A stretch of 64,000 nt of DNA from CAWJMF01 sp963843945 (GCA_963843945.1 CAWJMF010000002.1:558001-622000), one strand, 5' to 3'; shown: positions 50,833 through 62,284, numbered from the stretch's first letter. Made by a program: numbers and translations. Notes: generated by a model not told the origin, from the sequence alone.

Positions 50833-52421
50833 GAGCCGGCCGCCGGTTTCATCAACTCGAAGTTGAGGACCGAGTCCGGGCGCGGAACGATGCCCTCGAT
50901 CGACGACTTCGCCGCGAACGAAACGACCGAGTGGACCAGCGGAACGGCCGGAACTTGATCGTGCACCAGGGCGTTCGCCTGCCGGTAGATCTCGGCGCGT
51001 TTCTGCTGATCGACGGTCTGCTGCCCGGCCAGCATCAGCGCGTGGAACTTCGGGTCGCGCCAAAACGAGAAGTTCTGGGCTTGTCCCTTCACGGCGCTGT
51101 CCTGATCGAGCAGCGCGTAGAAGAAATTGTCCGGATCGCCGTTGTCGCCGGTCCAGCCGATCAGGCACATCGGGTGCTCGCCGTTGCGCGCCTTCGTCAG
51201 AAAAACGCTGAACTCGAACGGCTCGAGCGTCACCTCGATGCCGGCCGCTTTGAGGTCGGCTTGGATCGCTTCGGCGATGCGCTGGGGCTCGGGCATGTAC
51301 GGACGCGGCGAGGTGAAGTAGTAGAGTTGGGTCGCGAAGCCGTGCGGGAAGCCGGCTTGCGCGAGCAGCGCTCGGGCTTTGGCGACGTCGAGCGGATAGG
51401 CTTTGACCGCCGGGTTCTCACCGAGCATTCCCGGCGGCGTCCAATTGTCGGCGACGATCGCGCCCAACGCGTAAAATGCGGTCGCGATCGCCTTCTCGTC
51501 GATCGCGTACGCGATGGCGCGCCGCACCAGGACGTTGCCGAACGGCTTCTGGTCGACGTTCAGCGCCAGGTACGAGACGTTGTTGCTGGGCTGCTGATAG
51601 AGCTTGATGCCGGCTTGCTGCGCGAGATCGCGCGCGTCGTCCGGACGCGGATCGACCAAAATGTCGACGTCGCCTTTCTTCATCGAGAGCACGGCCGTCG
51701 ACTGGTCCGGAATGTCGCGCACGATCACCGTTCCGTACGCCGGCTTCGGACCGGCCCAGAGCGGGTTGGCTAGCAGCGTGATGTGGTCGTCCTTCACCCA
51801 CTCGCCCAGCGTGTAAGGCCCGCTCGCCACCGGCGCCTGACCGAAGTTTTGCGGGTCTTTGCGAATCGCCGTGGGCGAGCCGATTCCGAACGACGGCATC
51901 GCCAGGTTGCGCAAGAAAGGCCCGAGCGGCGCCGCTAGCGTGAACGTCACTTTGTTCGGCGAAGGCGCTTCGACGTCGACGATTGCGCCGGGAAAGCCGC
52001 CGAATTGGCTGGCGTAGTAGCCGTACGGGAAGTTGCCGTGGTAGGGACCGTTCTTGAGACGCCAGCGATCGAAGTTGAATTTCACCGCGGCCGCGTCGAG
52101 GGGCGTTCCGTCCGAAAACTTCAAACCCGGATTCAGCGTGAAGGTCCAGTGCTTTCCGTCTTTAGTCGCGTACCAGGAGCGTGCGATGTCGGGCACGACC
52201 TCGAACGTTCCAGGCTTGAACTTCACGAGGTTCGCGAAGATCTCCGAGGTGATGTTGAGCGACATGCCGTCGGTCTCGTGCGAGGGATCGAGTCCGACCG
52301 CATCCTTGACGCGCGCGACCGCTAGCTCGGGGCCGGCAGCCGTGCTCGACGGTTGGCCGCCGCAGCCGCTCAGCAGCAGTGCGGCCAGCAGCGTGATAAC
52401 CGGGAAGCCCTTCAAAGTCAC
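50829..52421 (-). CDS. Peptide ABC transporter substrate-binding lipoprotein (SBP family 5)
   Basis: A 530-residue DppA-like binding protein. The signal peptide ends in a lipobox LSGC at about residue 20. Conserved landmarks are VGLDPSHETDGMSLNITSEI, FSDGTPLDAAAVKFNFDRW and VRRAIAYAIDEKAIA with WTGDNGDPDNFFYALLD in the C-lobe, typical of dipeptide/haem-type binders. No permease is adjacent. GTG at 52421 overlaps the preceding stop. It is not closely similar to the other family-5 protein in this window. Confidence 0.9.
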   Translation of the reverse strand: MTLKGFPVITLLAALLLSGCGGQPSSTAAGPELAVARVKDAVGLDPSHETDGMSLNITSEIFANLVKFKPGTFEVVPDIARSWYATKDGKHWTFTLNPGLKFSDGTPLDAAAVKFNFDRWRLKNGPYHGNFPYGYYASQFGGFPGAIVDVEAPSPNKVTFTLAAPLGPFLRNLAMPSFGIGSPTAIRKDPQNFGQAPVASGPYTLGEWVKDDHITLLANPLWAGPKPAYGTVIVRDIPDQSTAVLSMKKGDVDILVDPRPDDARDLAQQAGIKLYQQPSNNVSYLALNVDQKPFGNVLVRRAIAYAIDEKAIATAFYALGAIVADNWTPPGMLGENPAVKAYPLDVAKARALLAQAGFPHGFATQLYYFTSPRPYMPEPQRIAEAIQADLKAAGIEVTLEPFEFSVFLTKARNGEHPMCLIGWTGDNGDPDNFFYALLDQDSAVKGQAQNFSFWRDPKFHALMLAGQQTVDQQKRAEIYRQANALVHDQVPAVPLVHSVVSFAAKSSIEGIVPRPDSVLNFELMKPAAGS

Positions 52422-53986
52422 CTCGTTTTGATCGTGAACGACCAGTTGCGCACGGTCGTGTTCCCGGCCGTATCGGAAACGCGAACGCTGACCGTGACCG
52501 GCCCGTCGGGATAGTCCACGCCGGGGCTGTAGGTAATGAACGTGTTCGAGCGCGTCGTCGAGGAAGTCACGTCGTGGCCGTTGACCACGAGCGTCAGACT
52601 CGAAACGTTGAGCGGAATGTCGGTCGGTGCCGCAAAGGTTGCGTAGATGCTCGGCCGGCTGTTGTTGACGGTTTGGTTGGGCGGAGGAGCGACGTCGGTG
52701 ACCGCCGGCGGCGTCGTCGCGGCCGAAAGCGTCGCGCCGGCTTCGACCCGCGGCGAGGCGCTGGCGCCGAGGCTCAAGTGTCCGTAGATCGGAACGCGCG
52801 TGACGTTGAAGCGGTCCGGGATCGTAAAGTGCCCGCGATAGTTTCCGGGGCTTACTTCGAGCATGTCGAGTCCGCTCAAGTAGTCCCCGATGTCGAAGCT
52901 CGCGCGAGCGCCGGGCGTTCCCGCGAGCGTGACCTCGAGCGTCTCGCCGGCGTGCAGCGGCCGGGCGGGCGAGATCGAAAAGGCCGTCACCGTCACGGCG
53001 ATACCGGGCGTCGCGGAGGCCGCACCGGAAGCACTCGGCGCCGGAGCGCTGCGCGAAACGATCACTTGCCGCAACTCGCCGGTTTCGGGATTGCTGCGCA
53101 CGGTCACCGTGTCGCCGACCTGCAAGTCGGCGATGCGCGCCGCCGAGCCGTTCAGCGAAATTTCAGTGTTTCGTGCCGGCGTGACGACGCGACCGTTGGC
53201 GAGCACGAAGGCAACCGGTGAAACCGCCGAGATCGTTCCGCTTTGCGATTTGTAGTAGTCGTGCACTTCGGCCACGCGCCCGTCGCGCAGCAGCACGACC
53301 AGGAGCTGGTCGCCGACCCGGATGTCGCTCAGCTGCGCGTGCAACTGGGTGTGAACCGACACGTCCTCGATGAAGATCTTCGCGTCCGAGTTGATGCTGA
53401 TCGTGCGCGGATGTCCTCCCTCGACGACGGTGATCGAGGGCGGCACGGCGTTGACGTCGAGCGCCGAGACCACGCCCTGCACGCTCGTCCCGCCGCCGGC
53501 CCGCGCTTGCGGCGAACCGCCGTTGCGGCCGATGTAGGCCGACACGATCTCGACGCGACCGGCGTGCGGGTCGTAGTTGACCGTCGCGCCGAGCGCGCTC
53601 TGCAGGAAACGCAGCGGGACGTAGAGCGCGTCCTTGTACTCGGTGACCGGCGAGTCGAGACCGACCGGATTCCCGTCGACCGTCGCCTCGCTGCTGCCGA
53701 CCGTGAGCTTGATGTTGCCGCTCGGCAAGCGCGCGAGAATCGTCGGACCCTCGCGCGAGATGGAAATGCCCAGCGCCGCAAAGACGGCGCGCAACGGCAG
53801 GAGCACGCGACCCGACACGATGCGCGGCTGGTCGTCCGCCGACAACTGCTCCCCGTTGACCACGATCGCGATCGAGCGCGTCGGCCGCTCGACGGCGGGC
53901 GTCGGTGACGGCCGCGGGGCGGCGAGCGCCGCATGTGCCGCAAGTACGCCGGCACACGCAAACGCGAGGGAACGAAGGACTCTCAT
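52418..53986 (-). CDS. Secreted protein with copper-amine-oxidase N-terminal-like domain
   Basis: A 522-residue secreted protein. A signal peptide (VLRSLAFACAGVLAAHAALA) precedes a Cu_amine_oxidN1-like domain with VVNGEQLSADDQPRIVSGRV, LLPLRAVFAALG and ALYVPLRFLQSALGATVNYD. That domain is a cell-wall/substrate-binding module and does not imply oxidase activity. Two beta domains follow: one around GTISAVSPVAFVLANGRVVT, and an Ig-like C-terminus with VSVRVSDTAGNTTVRNWSF. ATG at 53986 overlaps the GT4 stop and its stop overlaps the lipoprotein start. Confidence 0.82.
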   Translation of the reverse strand: MRVLRSLAFACAGVLAAHAALAAPRPSPTPAVERPTRSIAIVVNGEQLSADDQPRIVSGRVLLPLRAVFAALGISISREGPTILARLPSGNIKLTVGSSEATVDGNPVGLDSPVTEYKDALYVPLRFLQSALGATVNYDPHAGRVEIVSAYIGRNGGSPQARAGGGTSVQGVVSALDVNAVPPSITVVEGGHPRTISINSDAKIFIEDVSVHTQLHAQLSDIRVGDQLLVVLLRDGRVAEVHDYYKSQSGTISAVSPVAFVLANGRVVTPARNTEISLNGSAARIADLQVGDTVTVRSNPETGELRQVIVSRSAPAPSASGAASATPGIAVTVTAFSISPARPLHAGETLEVTLAGTPGARASFDIGDYLSGLDMLEVSPGNYRGHFTIPDRFNVTRVPIYGHLSLGASASPRVEAGATLSAATTPPAVTDVAPPPNQTVNNSRPSIYATFAAPTDIPLNVSSLTLVVNGHDVTSSTTRSNTFITYSPGVDYPDGPVTVSVRVSDTAGNTTVRNWSFTIKTR

Positions 53987-54999
53987 CGCCCTGGACTTTG
54001 CTCCAAGGCTTCGCGATACACCTCGGCCGTAAGCGTGGCGCAGCGGTCCCACGTCAACGTTCGAGCGAAAGCGCGCGCGGCATCCTGCGCGCGCGGGCTT
54101 GCGAGCGAACGCGCCATCAGCGCGGCGAGCGACTCGACGTCCCCGGCCGCGAATAGCTCGACGTAGGGCAGGAGCGGGCCCGGCACCGCCGTTCGGCAGG
54201 CGATGACGTGCGTGCCGGCCGCCAGCGCTTCGAGGAGCGGCAAGCCGAAACCCTCGCGCAGCGCCGGATGGACGAGCGCGACCGCGCCGCGAAAGAGCCG
54301 CGCGAGTCGCGCGGCATCGACGTCTCCGAGGAAGCGCAAGGTGCCGCGCGTGCGTTCCGGCCGATCCGGCGGCAAGTCGTCGTCCCCGCTGAGATAGAGG
54401 TCGGCCTCGAGCGCCGGATCGAGTCGCGCCCAGGCGGCGAGCAGGGTCGGCAAATCCTTGTGCGGGCGGTGATTTCCCGCGTAAATGAAGTACGGCCGCG
54501 CGGCCGGCTCCGCTTCGATCTCGGCCCTGAAGGCGTCGTCGACGCCGAGCGGCACGACCCGAACCTTTGCCGGCGCGACGTCGAGGTATCGCTCGAGGTC
54601 GTCCACGGTGCGCTCGTCGTCGGTAATGACGCGCACGGCCCGCGCGCACAGGCTGCGCACGACGAGCGCATAGTACGGCGCGACGCTGCGTTTGTGAAGC
54701 TCGGGAAAATTGAGGTGGATGAGGTCGTGGATCGTCAGCGCGAACGGCGCCGGCGCGAAGTAGGGCGCGTAGAGCGACAAGAAATGCGTCAAGCGCGGGC
54801 GCGCGCGGCGGATGCGCAGCGGCAGCGCGACCTGCTCTTCGAAGCCGAAGCTGGCGGCGTGCGAAAACTCGGCGAAGGTCAGATCCGGCGCAACGCGCGG
54901 CAGGCGGGCGGCGAGCTCGTTCGCATAGGCGCGCATGCCCGCCGAGATGTGCCGCGTTCGCGGCACCTCGAGCGCGACGTCGATGCGGCGCGAGTTCAC
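53983..54999 (-). CDS. Glycosyltransferase family 4
   Basis: A 338-residue GT-B glycosyltransferase. The N-lobe has FALTIHDLIHLNFPELHKRS and the nucleotide-sugar lobe has VVPLGVDDAFRAEIEA, YFIYAGNHRPHKDLPTLLAA, then VHPALREGFGLPLLEALAAG, the EX7E-type motif. It likely builds a polysaccharide or glycolipid with the GT2 gene upstream. GTG at 54999 overlaps the GT2 stop; the much longer open frame upstream is shadow. Confidence 0.88.
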   Translation of the reverse strand: MNSRRIDVALEVPRTRHISAGMRAYANELAARLPRVAPDLTFAEFSHAASFGFEEQVALPLRIRRARPRLTHFLSLYAPYFAPAPFALTIHDLIHLNFPELHKRSVAPYYALVVRSLCARAVRVITDDERTVDDLERYLDVAPAKVRVVPLGVDDAFRAEIEAEPAARPYFIYAGNHRPHKDLPTLLAAWARLDPALEADLYLSGDDDLPPDRPERTRGTLRFLGDVDAARLARLFRGAVALVHPALREGFGLPLLEALAAGTHVIACRTAVPGPLLPYVELFAAGDVESLAALMARSLASPRAQDAARAFARTLTWDRCATLTAEVYREALEQSPGR

Positions 55000-55747
55000 C
55001 GCCGCAACGCTTTGAGGTGCACGACGACCGGATAGAACGCCGAGGCGAAGGCGATGAAGCCGCCGCGCCAGCCGTCGCGCCAGCCGCCGCGCCGCACGAA
55101 GAGCCAGGGCACGCGCACGACGGCGACCGCCAGCGTCTGCAGCAAACCGAGCGGTGTGGCCCGCATGCCTTGCGCTTCCAGCGACGTATAGCGCCCGAAC
55201 TTGCGCCGATACGCCTTCAGCGTCGGATATGAATCGTGGAGCAGCGAGCCGGCCAGCCGTTCGACGGTGCCCGGCACGCGCCAAAACTCGTGGACCTCGG
55301 CCTCGCCGCCGGCCGCCGGATTCGCGATCAGCTCCGCCTCGCTCGTGCGAAAGAGCCGCAGCAAAACTTCGTCGCCCCAGCCGCTGCCGGTGATAACCCG
55401 CCCGCAGAACAGCGTGCGGCGCCGCACGAGGTAGCCGTGGGTCGAATCGGCGGGCGCGGCCGCGACGAGCGCCGCGCGCAGCGCCGCGTCGGGCGCTTCG
55501 TCGGCGTCGAGCATAAAGGTCCAGCGCGTCGCGACTTGCGAGAGCGCAAAGCGGCGGGTCGCGATGAAGCCTTCCCACGGCCGCACGATCGCCCGCGCGC
55601 CGCGTTCGCGCGCGAGCGGTACCGTCTCGTCGCTCGACTCGGCGTCGAGCACGAGGACCGGCGAACCGAGCGGAACGGCGTCGAGCGCGCGCGGCAAGTT
55701 CTGTGCCTCGTTCTTGGTCAGGACGACGAAAGTGATGTCGCTCGGTA

Positions 55748-55751
<4 letters not shown>
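54996..55751 (-). CDS. Glycosyltransferase family 2, WaaE/KdtX-like (apparent CTG start)
   Basis: A 251-residue GT2. ITFVVLTKNEAQNLPRALDA opens the fold, VLVLDAESSDETVPLARERG binds the nucleotide, and TFMLDADEAPD has the DxD. The C-terminus has DSYPTLKAYRRKFGRYTSLE and membrane-proximal helices, as in WaaE-type LPS or lipid-linked glycan enzymes. No ATG, GTG or TTG precedes the conserved start; CTG at 55751 forms a CTGA overlap with the pyrG stop, matching the other overlaps in this window. Confidence 0.85.
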
Positions 55752-57412
<1,661 letters not shown>

Positions 57413-57459
57413 GATGGGAGGACTGTTTTCGCGAGGACGGTTCGCCGCTCCCGCCGCGT

Positions 57460-58319
57460 TTAGTCCGTGACGACGACGAGACGCTCGAGGCCCGCATAGT
57501 CGAGCTCGACGCGGCACGTTTTTCCAGGGAAGCTCTGTGTGGCGAGGGAGGCGAGCGCCGGCACCGTGTCCGGGCCCGCTTCGAGAAAGAGCGCGCCGCC
57601 GGGAACGAGCCGGGCCGGCGCTTCGGCGAGCAGACGCCGGTAGACCGTCAACCCGTCGGCGCCGCCGTCGAGCGCGAGGCGCGGTTCGAAGGACGTGGGA
57701 TCCGGGGCTGCGGCCAGATCGCCGGAGCGAACGTACGGCAGATTCGCAACGATGCAGCTCGAAGCGTTCGTGCGCAGACAGCGCGGCGAAAAGATCGCTC
57801 TCGCGAAAGTCGATGCGCGCCGCAACGCCGTTGCGCGCGCGCGTTGCGCCGCGCGACGCGCGAGCGCCTCCGGCGAAAGGTCGAGCGCCGTCGACGCTCG
57901 AGCTGCGGCCGTTCGCAGGCGAGCGACACCGCCAGGATGCCGCTGCCGGTACCGGCGTCGCAGACGCGCGCCGCTTTCGGCCGTTCGTCGAGAAACGTCA
58001 GCGCCGCTTCGAGCAACTGCTCGGTTTCCGGGCGCGGCGCGAGCACCGCCGGCGAAACCTCGAAGCGCCGGCCGTAAAACCAGCTTTCGCCGGTGATGTA
58101 GGCCACCGGTTCGCCCGCCGCGCGACGCTCGAGCGCGCGCTCGTACGCCGCCACGGTCGCGGCGTCGAGAACGTCGCCGGCATGCGCCAGCAGCCAGGCG
58201 GCGTCGTGCCCGGCGGCGTGCCGCAAGAGCGCGTGCGCATCGAAGCGCGCTTCGGGACTTCGCCCGAGGCGGAAGCGTCCGGCAGCTAACGCTTCATGTG
58301 TCCGCAGCGCAGCCGGCAT
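57460..58319 (-). CDS. prmC: Peptide chain release factor N5-glutamine methyltransferase (frameshifted)
   Basis: PrmC/HemK methylates the GGQ glutamine of release factors; prfA is two genes upstream. The N-terminal helical domain and SAM motif (AARVCDAGTGSGILAVSLAC) are in one frame, while the catalytic NLPYV (in IVANLPYVRSGDLAAAPDPT) and FEPRLALDGGADGLTVYRRL are in another. Breaks lie near 57900 and 57770, with LDLSPEAL and RIDFRESDLFAAL in a third frame between them. Small indels, likely errors, are the simplest cause. ATG at 58319. Confidence 0.85.
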
Positions 58320-58323
58320 GCGG

Positions 58324-58710
58324 CTAAAAGTCGTCCGCCAGCGAAGCGAGCAGGGCGGCGTGTTCCTCGTAGGCGAGCCCGTCGAATTTCCAAGCCAGCG
58401 CCCAATCGGAGCTGCCGGTGACGCTCGCGCTGCCCACGTCGTCTTCGTCCGAGTACGTCAGGTCGAGCGACTTGACCGCCACACTTTGCGGGAACCCGCC
58501 GCCCGCGTTCTCGGCCGACAGCGCTTCGACGCCGAAGAACGTCATTTGCGCGCGATACGTCGTGGCGTCGCCGGGCCGCAGCCTGCCGTAGAGCCCGACG
58601 CTCATCCGGCGGGCCAGCATCTCGAGCCCGATCTCGACGATCGCGCAACCTTCGAAGTTGCGTGCGGCGACGAGGTCGAGGGCCTCGCGATCGCGCCGCT
58701 CGGCGCTCAC
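58324..58710 (-). CDS. Conserved-looking protein of unknown function
   Basis: A 128-residue protein, EGCAIVEIGLEMLARRMSVG near the start, SSDWALAWKFDGLAYEEHAA near the end. It has no signal peptide or membrane helix and is acidic at the C-terminus. The GTG at 58710 overlaps the prfA stop (GTGA) and prmC follows after five bases, so it is embedded in the prfA-prmC unit and may be functionally tied to translation. Family not recognised. Confidence 0.7.
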   Translation of the reverse strand: MSAERRDREALDLVAARNFEGCAIVEIGLEMLARRMSVGLYGRLRPGDATTYRAQMTFFGVEALSAENAGGGFPQSVAVKSLDLTYSDEDDVGSASVTGSSDWALAWKFDGLAYEEHAALLASLADDF

Positions 58711-59795
58711 GAAACGGAGGCCATTTCGCCGGCGAGCAGTCGCGTCTTCTCGTCTTGCTGCAAGCGCGCCACGATGCGGCCGAGGTCGCCGTTCATCACG
58801 CCGTCGATGTTGCCGAAGTTCTCGTTGATGCGGTGATCGGTGATCCGGTCCTGCGGGAAGTTGTAAGTGCGGATTTTCTCGGAGCGATCGCCGGTGCCGA
58901 CCTGGCTCTTGCGCAGGCTCCCCACGGCTTCTTCGGCTTCGCGCCGCTTGCGATCGAGCAGCACGCTGCGCAACATGCCCATCGCGCGCTCGCGGTTTTG
59001 CAGCTGCGAGCGTTCCTCGCTGCAGCTCACCACGACGCCGCTCGGAACGTGGGTAATGCGAATGGCGGACTCCGTCTTGTTGACGTGCTGGCCGCCGGCT
59101 CCGGAGGCTTTGAAGGTGTCGATCTGCAGGTCTTTGGGATTGATCTCGACCTCGACGTCTTCGGCTTCGGGCAGCACGGCGACGGTCGCGGTGCTGGTGT
59201 GCACGCGGCCCTGCGATTCGGTCACCGGGACGCGTTGCACGCGGTGCACGCCGCTTTCGTATTTGAGGAAGCGGTACGGCTCGCCCTCGCGGATCCCGAG
59301 CACGATCTCCTTGAAGCCGCCGGCCTCGCTCTCGCTCTGCGAGAGCACTTCGACCTTCATCTTCATCGTTTCGGCGTAGCGGGCGTACATGCGCGCCAGT
59401 TCCGCCGCGAACAGGCTCGCTTCGTCGCCGCCGGCGCCGGCGCGAATCTCGACGAAGACGTCTTTGCCGTCGTTCGGATCGCGCGGCAGCATGAGTTCCG
59501 TAAGCTCGGCTTCGAGCGTCTTGCGCGCTTCGCGCAGCGTCTGGGCTTCTTCTTCGGCCAGCTCGTGCAGTTCGGGGTCGCTGCGGTCGCCCAGCAATTC
59601 GTCGTTGGCCTCGATCTGCTGCAGCACGCCGCGATAGTCGCGGTAGGCGCGGACGGTCTCTTCGATCGCGGCGCGCTCTTTGACGAGCGCGGTGAAGCGG
59701 ACTTGATCGAAGGTCTCGCCGGGATTGGCGAGCTCCGCTTCGATCTCGTCGAACCGGTTCGAAAGCGTTTCCAGTCGGTCGAGATTGAACATCAT
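58707..59795 (-). CDS. prfA: Peptide chain release factor 1
   Basis: A 362-residue class I release factor for UAA and UAG codons. The peptidyl-hydrolysis motif GAGGQHVNKTESAIRI is present. Domain 1 is coiled (LDRLETLSNRFDEIEAEL). The RF1-type anticodon region around RVHTSTATVAV agrees with RF1 rather than RF2. ATG at 59795 or 59792 (MFNL). A terminator hairpin lies between rpmE and this gene, so some control at that point is likely. Confidence 0.95.
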   Translation of the reverse strand: MMFNLDRLETLSNRFDEIEAELANPGETFDQVRFTALVKERAAIEETVRAYRDYRGVLQQIEANDELLGDRSDPELHELAEEEAQTLREARKTLEAELTELMLPRDPNDGKDVFVEIRAGAGGDEASLFAAELARMYARYAETMKMKVEVLSQSESEAGGFKEIVLGIREGEPYRFLKYESGVHRVQRVPVTESQGRVHTSTATVAVLPEAEDVEVEINPKDLQIDTFKASGAGGQHVNKTESAIRITHVPSGVVVSCSEERSQLQNRERAMGMLRSVLLDRKRREAEEAVGSLRKSQVGTGDRSEKIRTYNFPQDRITDHRINENFGNIDGVMNGDLGRIVARLQQDEKTRLLAGEMASVS

Positions 59796-59799
59796 AAAT

Positions 59800-59834
59800 G
59801 AAAAGAACGAGCCGCAAAGGCTGCGGCTCGTTCT
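59800..59834 (-). terminator. Terminator/attenuator hairpin between rpmE and prfA
   Basis: A perfect 13-base stem AGAACGAGCCGCA/TGCGGCTCGTTCT with a five-base loop, followed on the minus strand by TTTC. It ends five bases before the prfA start, so it could both terminate rpmE transcripts and affect prfA initiation. Confidence 0.8.
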
Positions 59835-59850
59835 CGAAAACCCTCGAAGC

Positions 59851-60120
59851 TTAGGCTTCGGCCGCGGCGGCCTCGACCTTCTTTCGCTTCCGCTCGGCGG
59901 CTTCGCTCTTCTTCTGCTCGGCGGCCGCGAGGCGCTGGTTGAACTTGTCGACCCGGCCCGCGGTATCGATGAACTTCTGCTGTCCGGTGAACAGCGGATG
60001 GCAGGCCGAACAGATCTCGACGCTGATCTCCTTCATCGTCGAGCCGGTCGTAAACACGCTCCCGCAGGCGCAGTGGACGCGCGCTTCGGGGTACCAAGTG
60101 GGATGAATCTTCTCTTTCAC
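59851..60120 (-). CDS. rpmE: 50S ribosomal protein L31 (zinc-binding form)
   Basis: An 89-residue L31 of the C+ type. Zinc Cys are 17, 19, 37 and 40 (CAC...CSAC), with PLFTGQQKFIDTAGRVDKF. A 20-residue Lys/Glu/Ala tail extends past the usual L31 end. GTG at 60120 follows GGAA. A TATTAT -10-like box at 60130-60135 would give a nearly leaderless transcript, but no -35 is seen. Confidence 0.94.
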   Translation of the reverse strand: MKEKIHPTWYPEARVHCACGSVFTTGSTMKEISVEICSACHPLFTGQQKFIDTAGRVDKFNQRLAAAEQKKSEAAERKRKKVEAAAAEA

Positions 60121-60169
60121 AGCCGTTCCATAATAACAGAGGGCGCAAGTCCGGGGTTGCGGCCCGCGC

Positions 60170-62284
60170 TCAGATCCCGACCACCTGCTTGATCAGGTTC
60201 CGGGCGTAGGGCACCCCGATGCCGGTCACGAGGTCCAGACCGGGTCCGGCGGTGTAGCCGGGGGCAAAGGTCGGGACCGGGCTCGCGGTCGGGCCGGGAG
60301 TCGGACCGTACGGGACGTAGGGCAGTCCGTTGGCACCGTAGAGCACGTCGTAGAAGACCTTGCCGTAGTTCGCGCTCTGATAGACCGGATAGAAATAATT
60401 GTTCGGATTGCCGAGCCGGTAGGCGTAGGCGGCCGGCGCCGACGCGCTGCCGCAACCGGCATGTGCTTTGCAAGCGGAGAGTACCAACGCCCACATCGCC
60501 GCCGCCTCGGGGGCCGCGACGCTCGTCCCGCCAATCGGAACGACGAACTGCCCGCCTAAAGTCGGAGGGGCGTCGATCACGACGGCCACCCCGGTGTTCA
60601 GGTCGCCGTCGAGCGAGATGTCGGGTTGACTGCGCTTATTCGGGCCGAGCGTGACGCAGGGGTTGGCCGGCGTCAGACCGTTCTCGAAGCTCGCCAAGGT
60701 AAAGGTCTGCGAACAGCCGCCGCCGGAGGCGCCGCCGTCGTTCGTTTGCTGACCCCAGCCGGTCATCGGACCGGAGAGGGCGCCCGAACTGTCGAGCGGC
60801 GCGTTGACGCCGCCCACGCTCACGACGCTCGGATCGGTCCCGGGGTAGGAGACGCACTCGGCATTCGGATTCGGCTGGACGCTCGAAAACGCGCAGCCCT
60901 GCGCGCCGTTATCGCCCGAGGAGGCGAAGATCGCGACGCCTTCCAAAGCGAGATCCGCGAACTCGGTCGGGCCGAAGCCGACGCCGCTCGAATTGTAGTA
61001 GTAGCCCAACGCGTCGGGCTCGTCGACGCCGAAGCTCATCGAGATGATGTCGGCCGTTCCGAGCGCGATCGCGTCTTGGATCTCGTCGTCGGTCAAACCG
61101 ATGCCGAGCTGTTGTGTCGGCGCACCGCCGCCCGGGCACGTCGTCGTGTACGTACCGCTCGTGTAGCATTCGTTCGGGTTGTAGGCGATGTAGAACTGAA
61201 CGTTGGCGTTGGGGGCGAGGCTTGCCGCCTGTTCCGTGTCGAGTTGGGCCTCGACGTCTTCGGGATTGCAAGTCGTGTAGTTGGTCGGCTGCCCGTATCC
61301 CAAACCCACGCCTTGCAAAACGCACGCTTCGATGTTCGGATTGGTAACGGGCGGCGGGGTTGCCAGCCCGCTCGAATAGCCTTCGCCTGCACCCGTGCCG
61401 GCGCCGGGCGAGACGTTCGTGAGATCGACCTCTTGCGTGATCGTGCCCGAGCCGCCCACCCCGAACATCGCCCGGTACTGGGCGACGTCGCCCAAGCCGC
61501 CGGTTCCGAGGCGTGGATCGCCGTCGGTGATCGGACCGGTTCCGATGATGCCGATGGTGATGCCCGCGCCGGTGTAACCCGCTTGATATGCGCCCGTGTA
61601 GTCGAAGACGTTCGCGATCTGTTGCGGCGAATAGCCTTGCACGAGACCGTTGCCGGCTTGCACCGGCACGAAGTTGCGCGAGCGGAAGCGGTAGCCGACC
61701 AATGACGTCATGCCGTCGATCTTCATGCCGAGTGGAAGACTCGGCGCGCTCCTCGGCGCGACGAACGTTTGCCCGTTTTTCTTGAAGAGGCCGAGCGTGA
61801 GGCCGAGGGCGGCTTGCACGCCGGCTTGCGGCCCGCGAATGCGCAGCATCTGGCGTTGCGGAAAGGTCTGCACCGCGATGCCGTAGCTGTTCAAGTACTT
61901 CACCAAGCGGGTGTAGTCGGCTTGGCTCGCCCCGAACTGCGCGCCGATTTGCTGCGGCGTCAGCCAGTGCCGGAAGAGCGGCGATTTCGGATCGTTCACC
62001 GCGGCGGCTTGCTTTAACAGCGCGGTCGTGTTGCTCTGCACCCAAACGTCCAGGCCGACGGTCTTCAGATACACCGGCCCGACGTAGGTGGCGCCCTGCA
62101 GGAAGCTGCCGCCGTACACGGCGGCGCTGCTCGCGCCTGCCGGAACCGGCGCCCCGGAAGAGCCGCCCAAAGCGCTCGTGGGCGAGGCTGGGAGTGACGA
62201 GTGGCCGCCGTTGCATGCAGCCAGCATGCCCGCAATGGCGACATAGGCTAGGACGCTCGTCGCACGCCGCGCGAAGTTCATCAT
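60170..62284 (-). CDS. Kumamolisin/sedolisin-type serine-carboxyl peptidase (S53) lipoprotein
   Basis: A 704-residue secreted acid peptidase. A signal peptide ends in LAAC (lipobox near residue 24). A pro-kumamolisin domain follows (PLFRHWLTPQQIGAQFGAS, LRIRGPQAGVQAALGLTLG). The catalytic domain has the Glu/Asp pair in DVEAQLDTEQAA, the oxyanion Asp in FASSGDNGAQG and the nucleophile Ser in GGTSVAAPEAAAMWALV. S53 enzymes work at acid pH, so an acidic habitat is suggested but not shown. ATG at 62284 overlaps the upstream lipoprotein stop. Confidence 0.93.
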   Translation of the reverse strand: MMNFARRATSVLAYVAIAGMLAACNGGHSSLPASPTSALGGSSGAPVPAGASSAAVYGGSFLQGATYVGPVYLKTVGLDVWVQSNTTALLKQAAAVNDPKSPLFRHWLTPQQIGAQFGASQADYTRLVKYLNSYGIAVQTFPQRQMLRIRGPQAGVQAALGLTLGLFKKNGQTFVAPRSAPSLPLGMKIDGMTSLVGYRFRSRNFVPVQAGNGLVQGYSPQQIANVFDYTGAYQAGYTGAGITIGIIGTGPITDGDPRLGTGGLGDVAQYRAMFGVGGSGTITQEVDLTNVSPGAGTGAGEGYSSGLATPPPVTNPNIEACVLQGVGLGYGQPTNYTTCNPEDVEAQLDTEQAASLAPNANVQFYIAYNPNECYTSGTYTTTCPGGGAPTQQLGIGLTDDEIQDAIALGTADIISMSFGVDEPDALGYYYNSSGVGFGPTEFADLALEGVAIFASSGDNGAQGCAFSSVQPNPNAECVSYPGTDPSVVSVGGVNAPLDSSGALSGPMTGWGQQTNDGGASGGGCSQTFTLASFENGLTPANPCVTLGPNKRSQPDISLDGDLNTGVAVVIDAPPTLGGQFVVPIGGTSVAAPEAAAMWALVLSACKAHAGCGSASAPAAYAYRLGNPNNYFYPVYQSANYGKVFYDVLYGANGLPYVPYGPTPGPTASPVPTFAPGYTAGPGLDLVTGIGVPYARNLIKQVVGI

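Noticed and set aside
54700..54999. Glycosyltransferase upstream extension beyond the GTG at 54999
   Set aside because: The extension is an Arg-rich shadow of the GT2 gene; the GTGA overlap defines the start.
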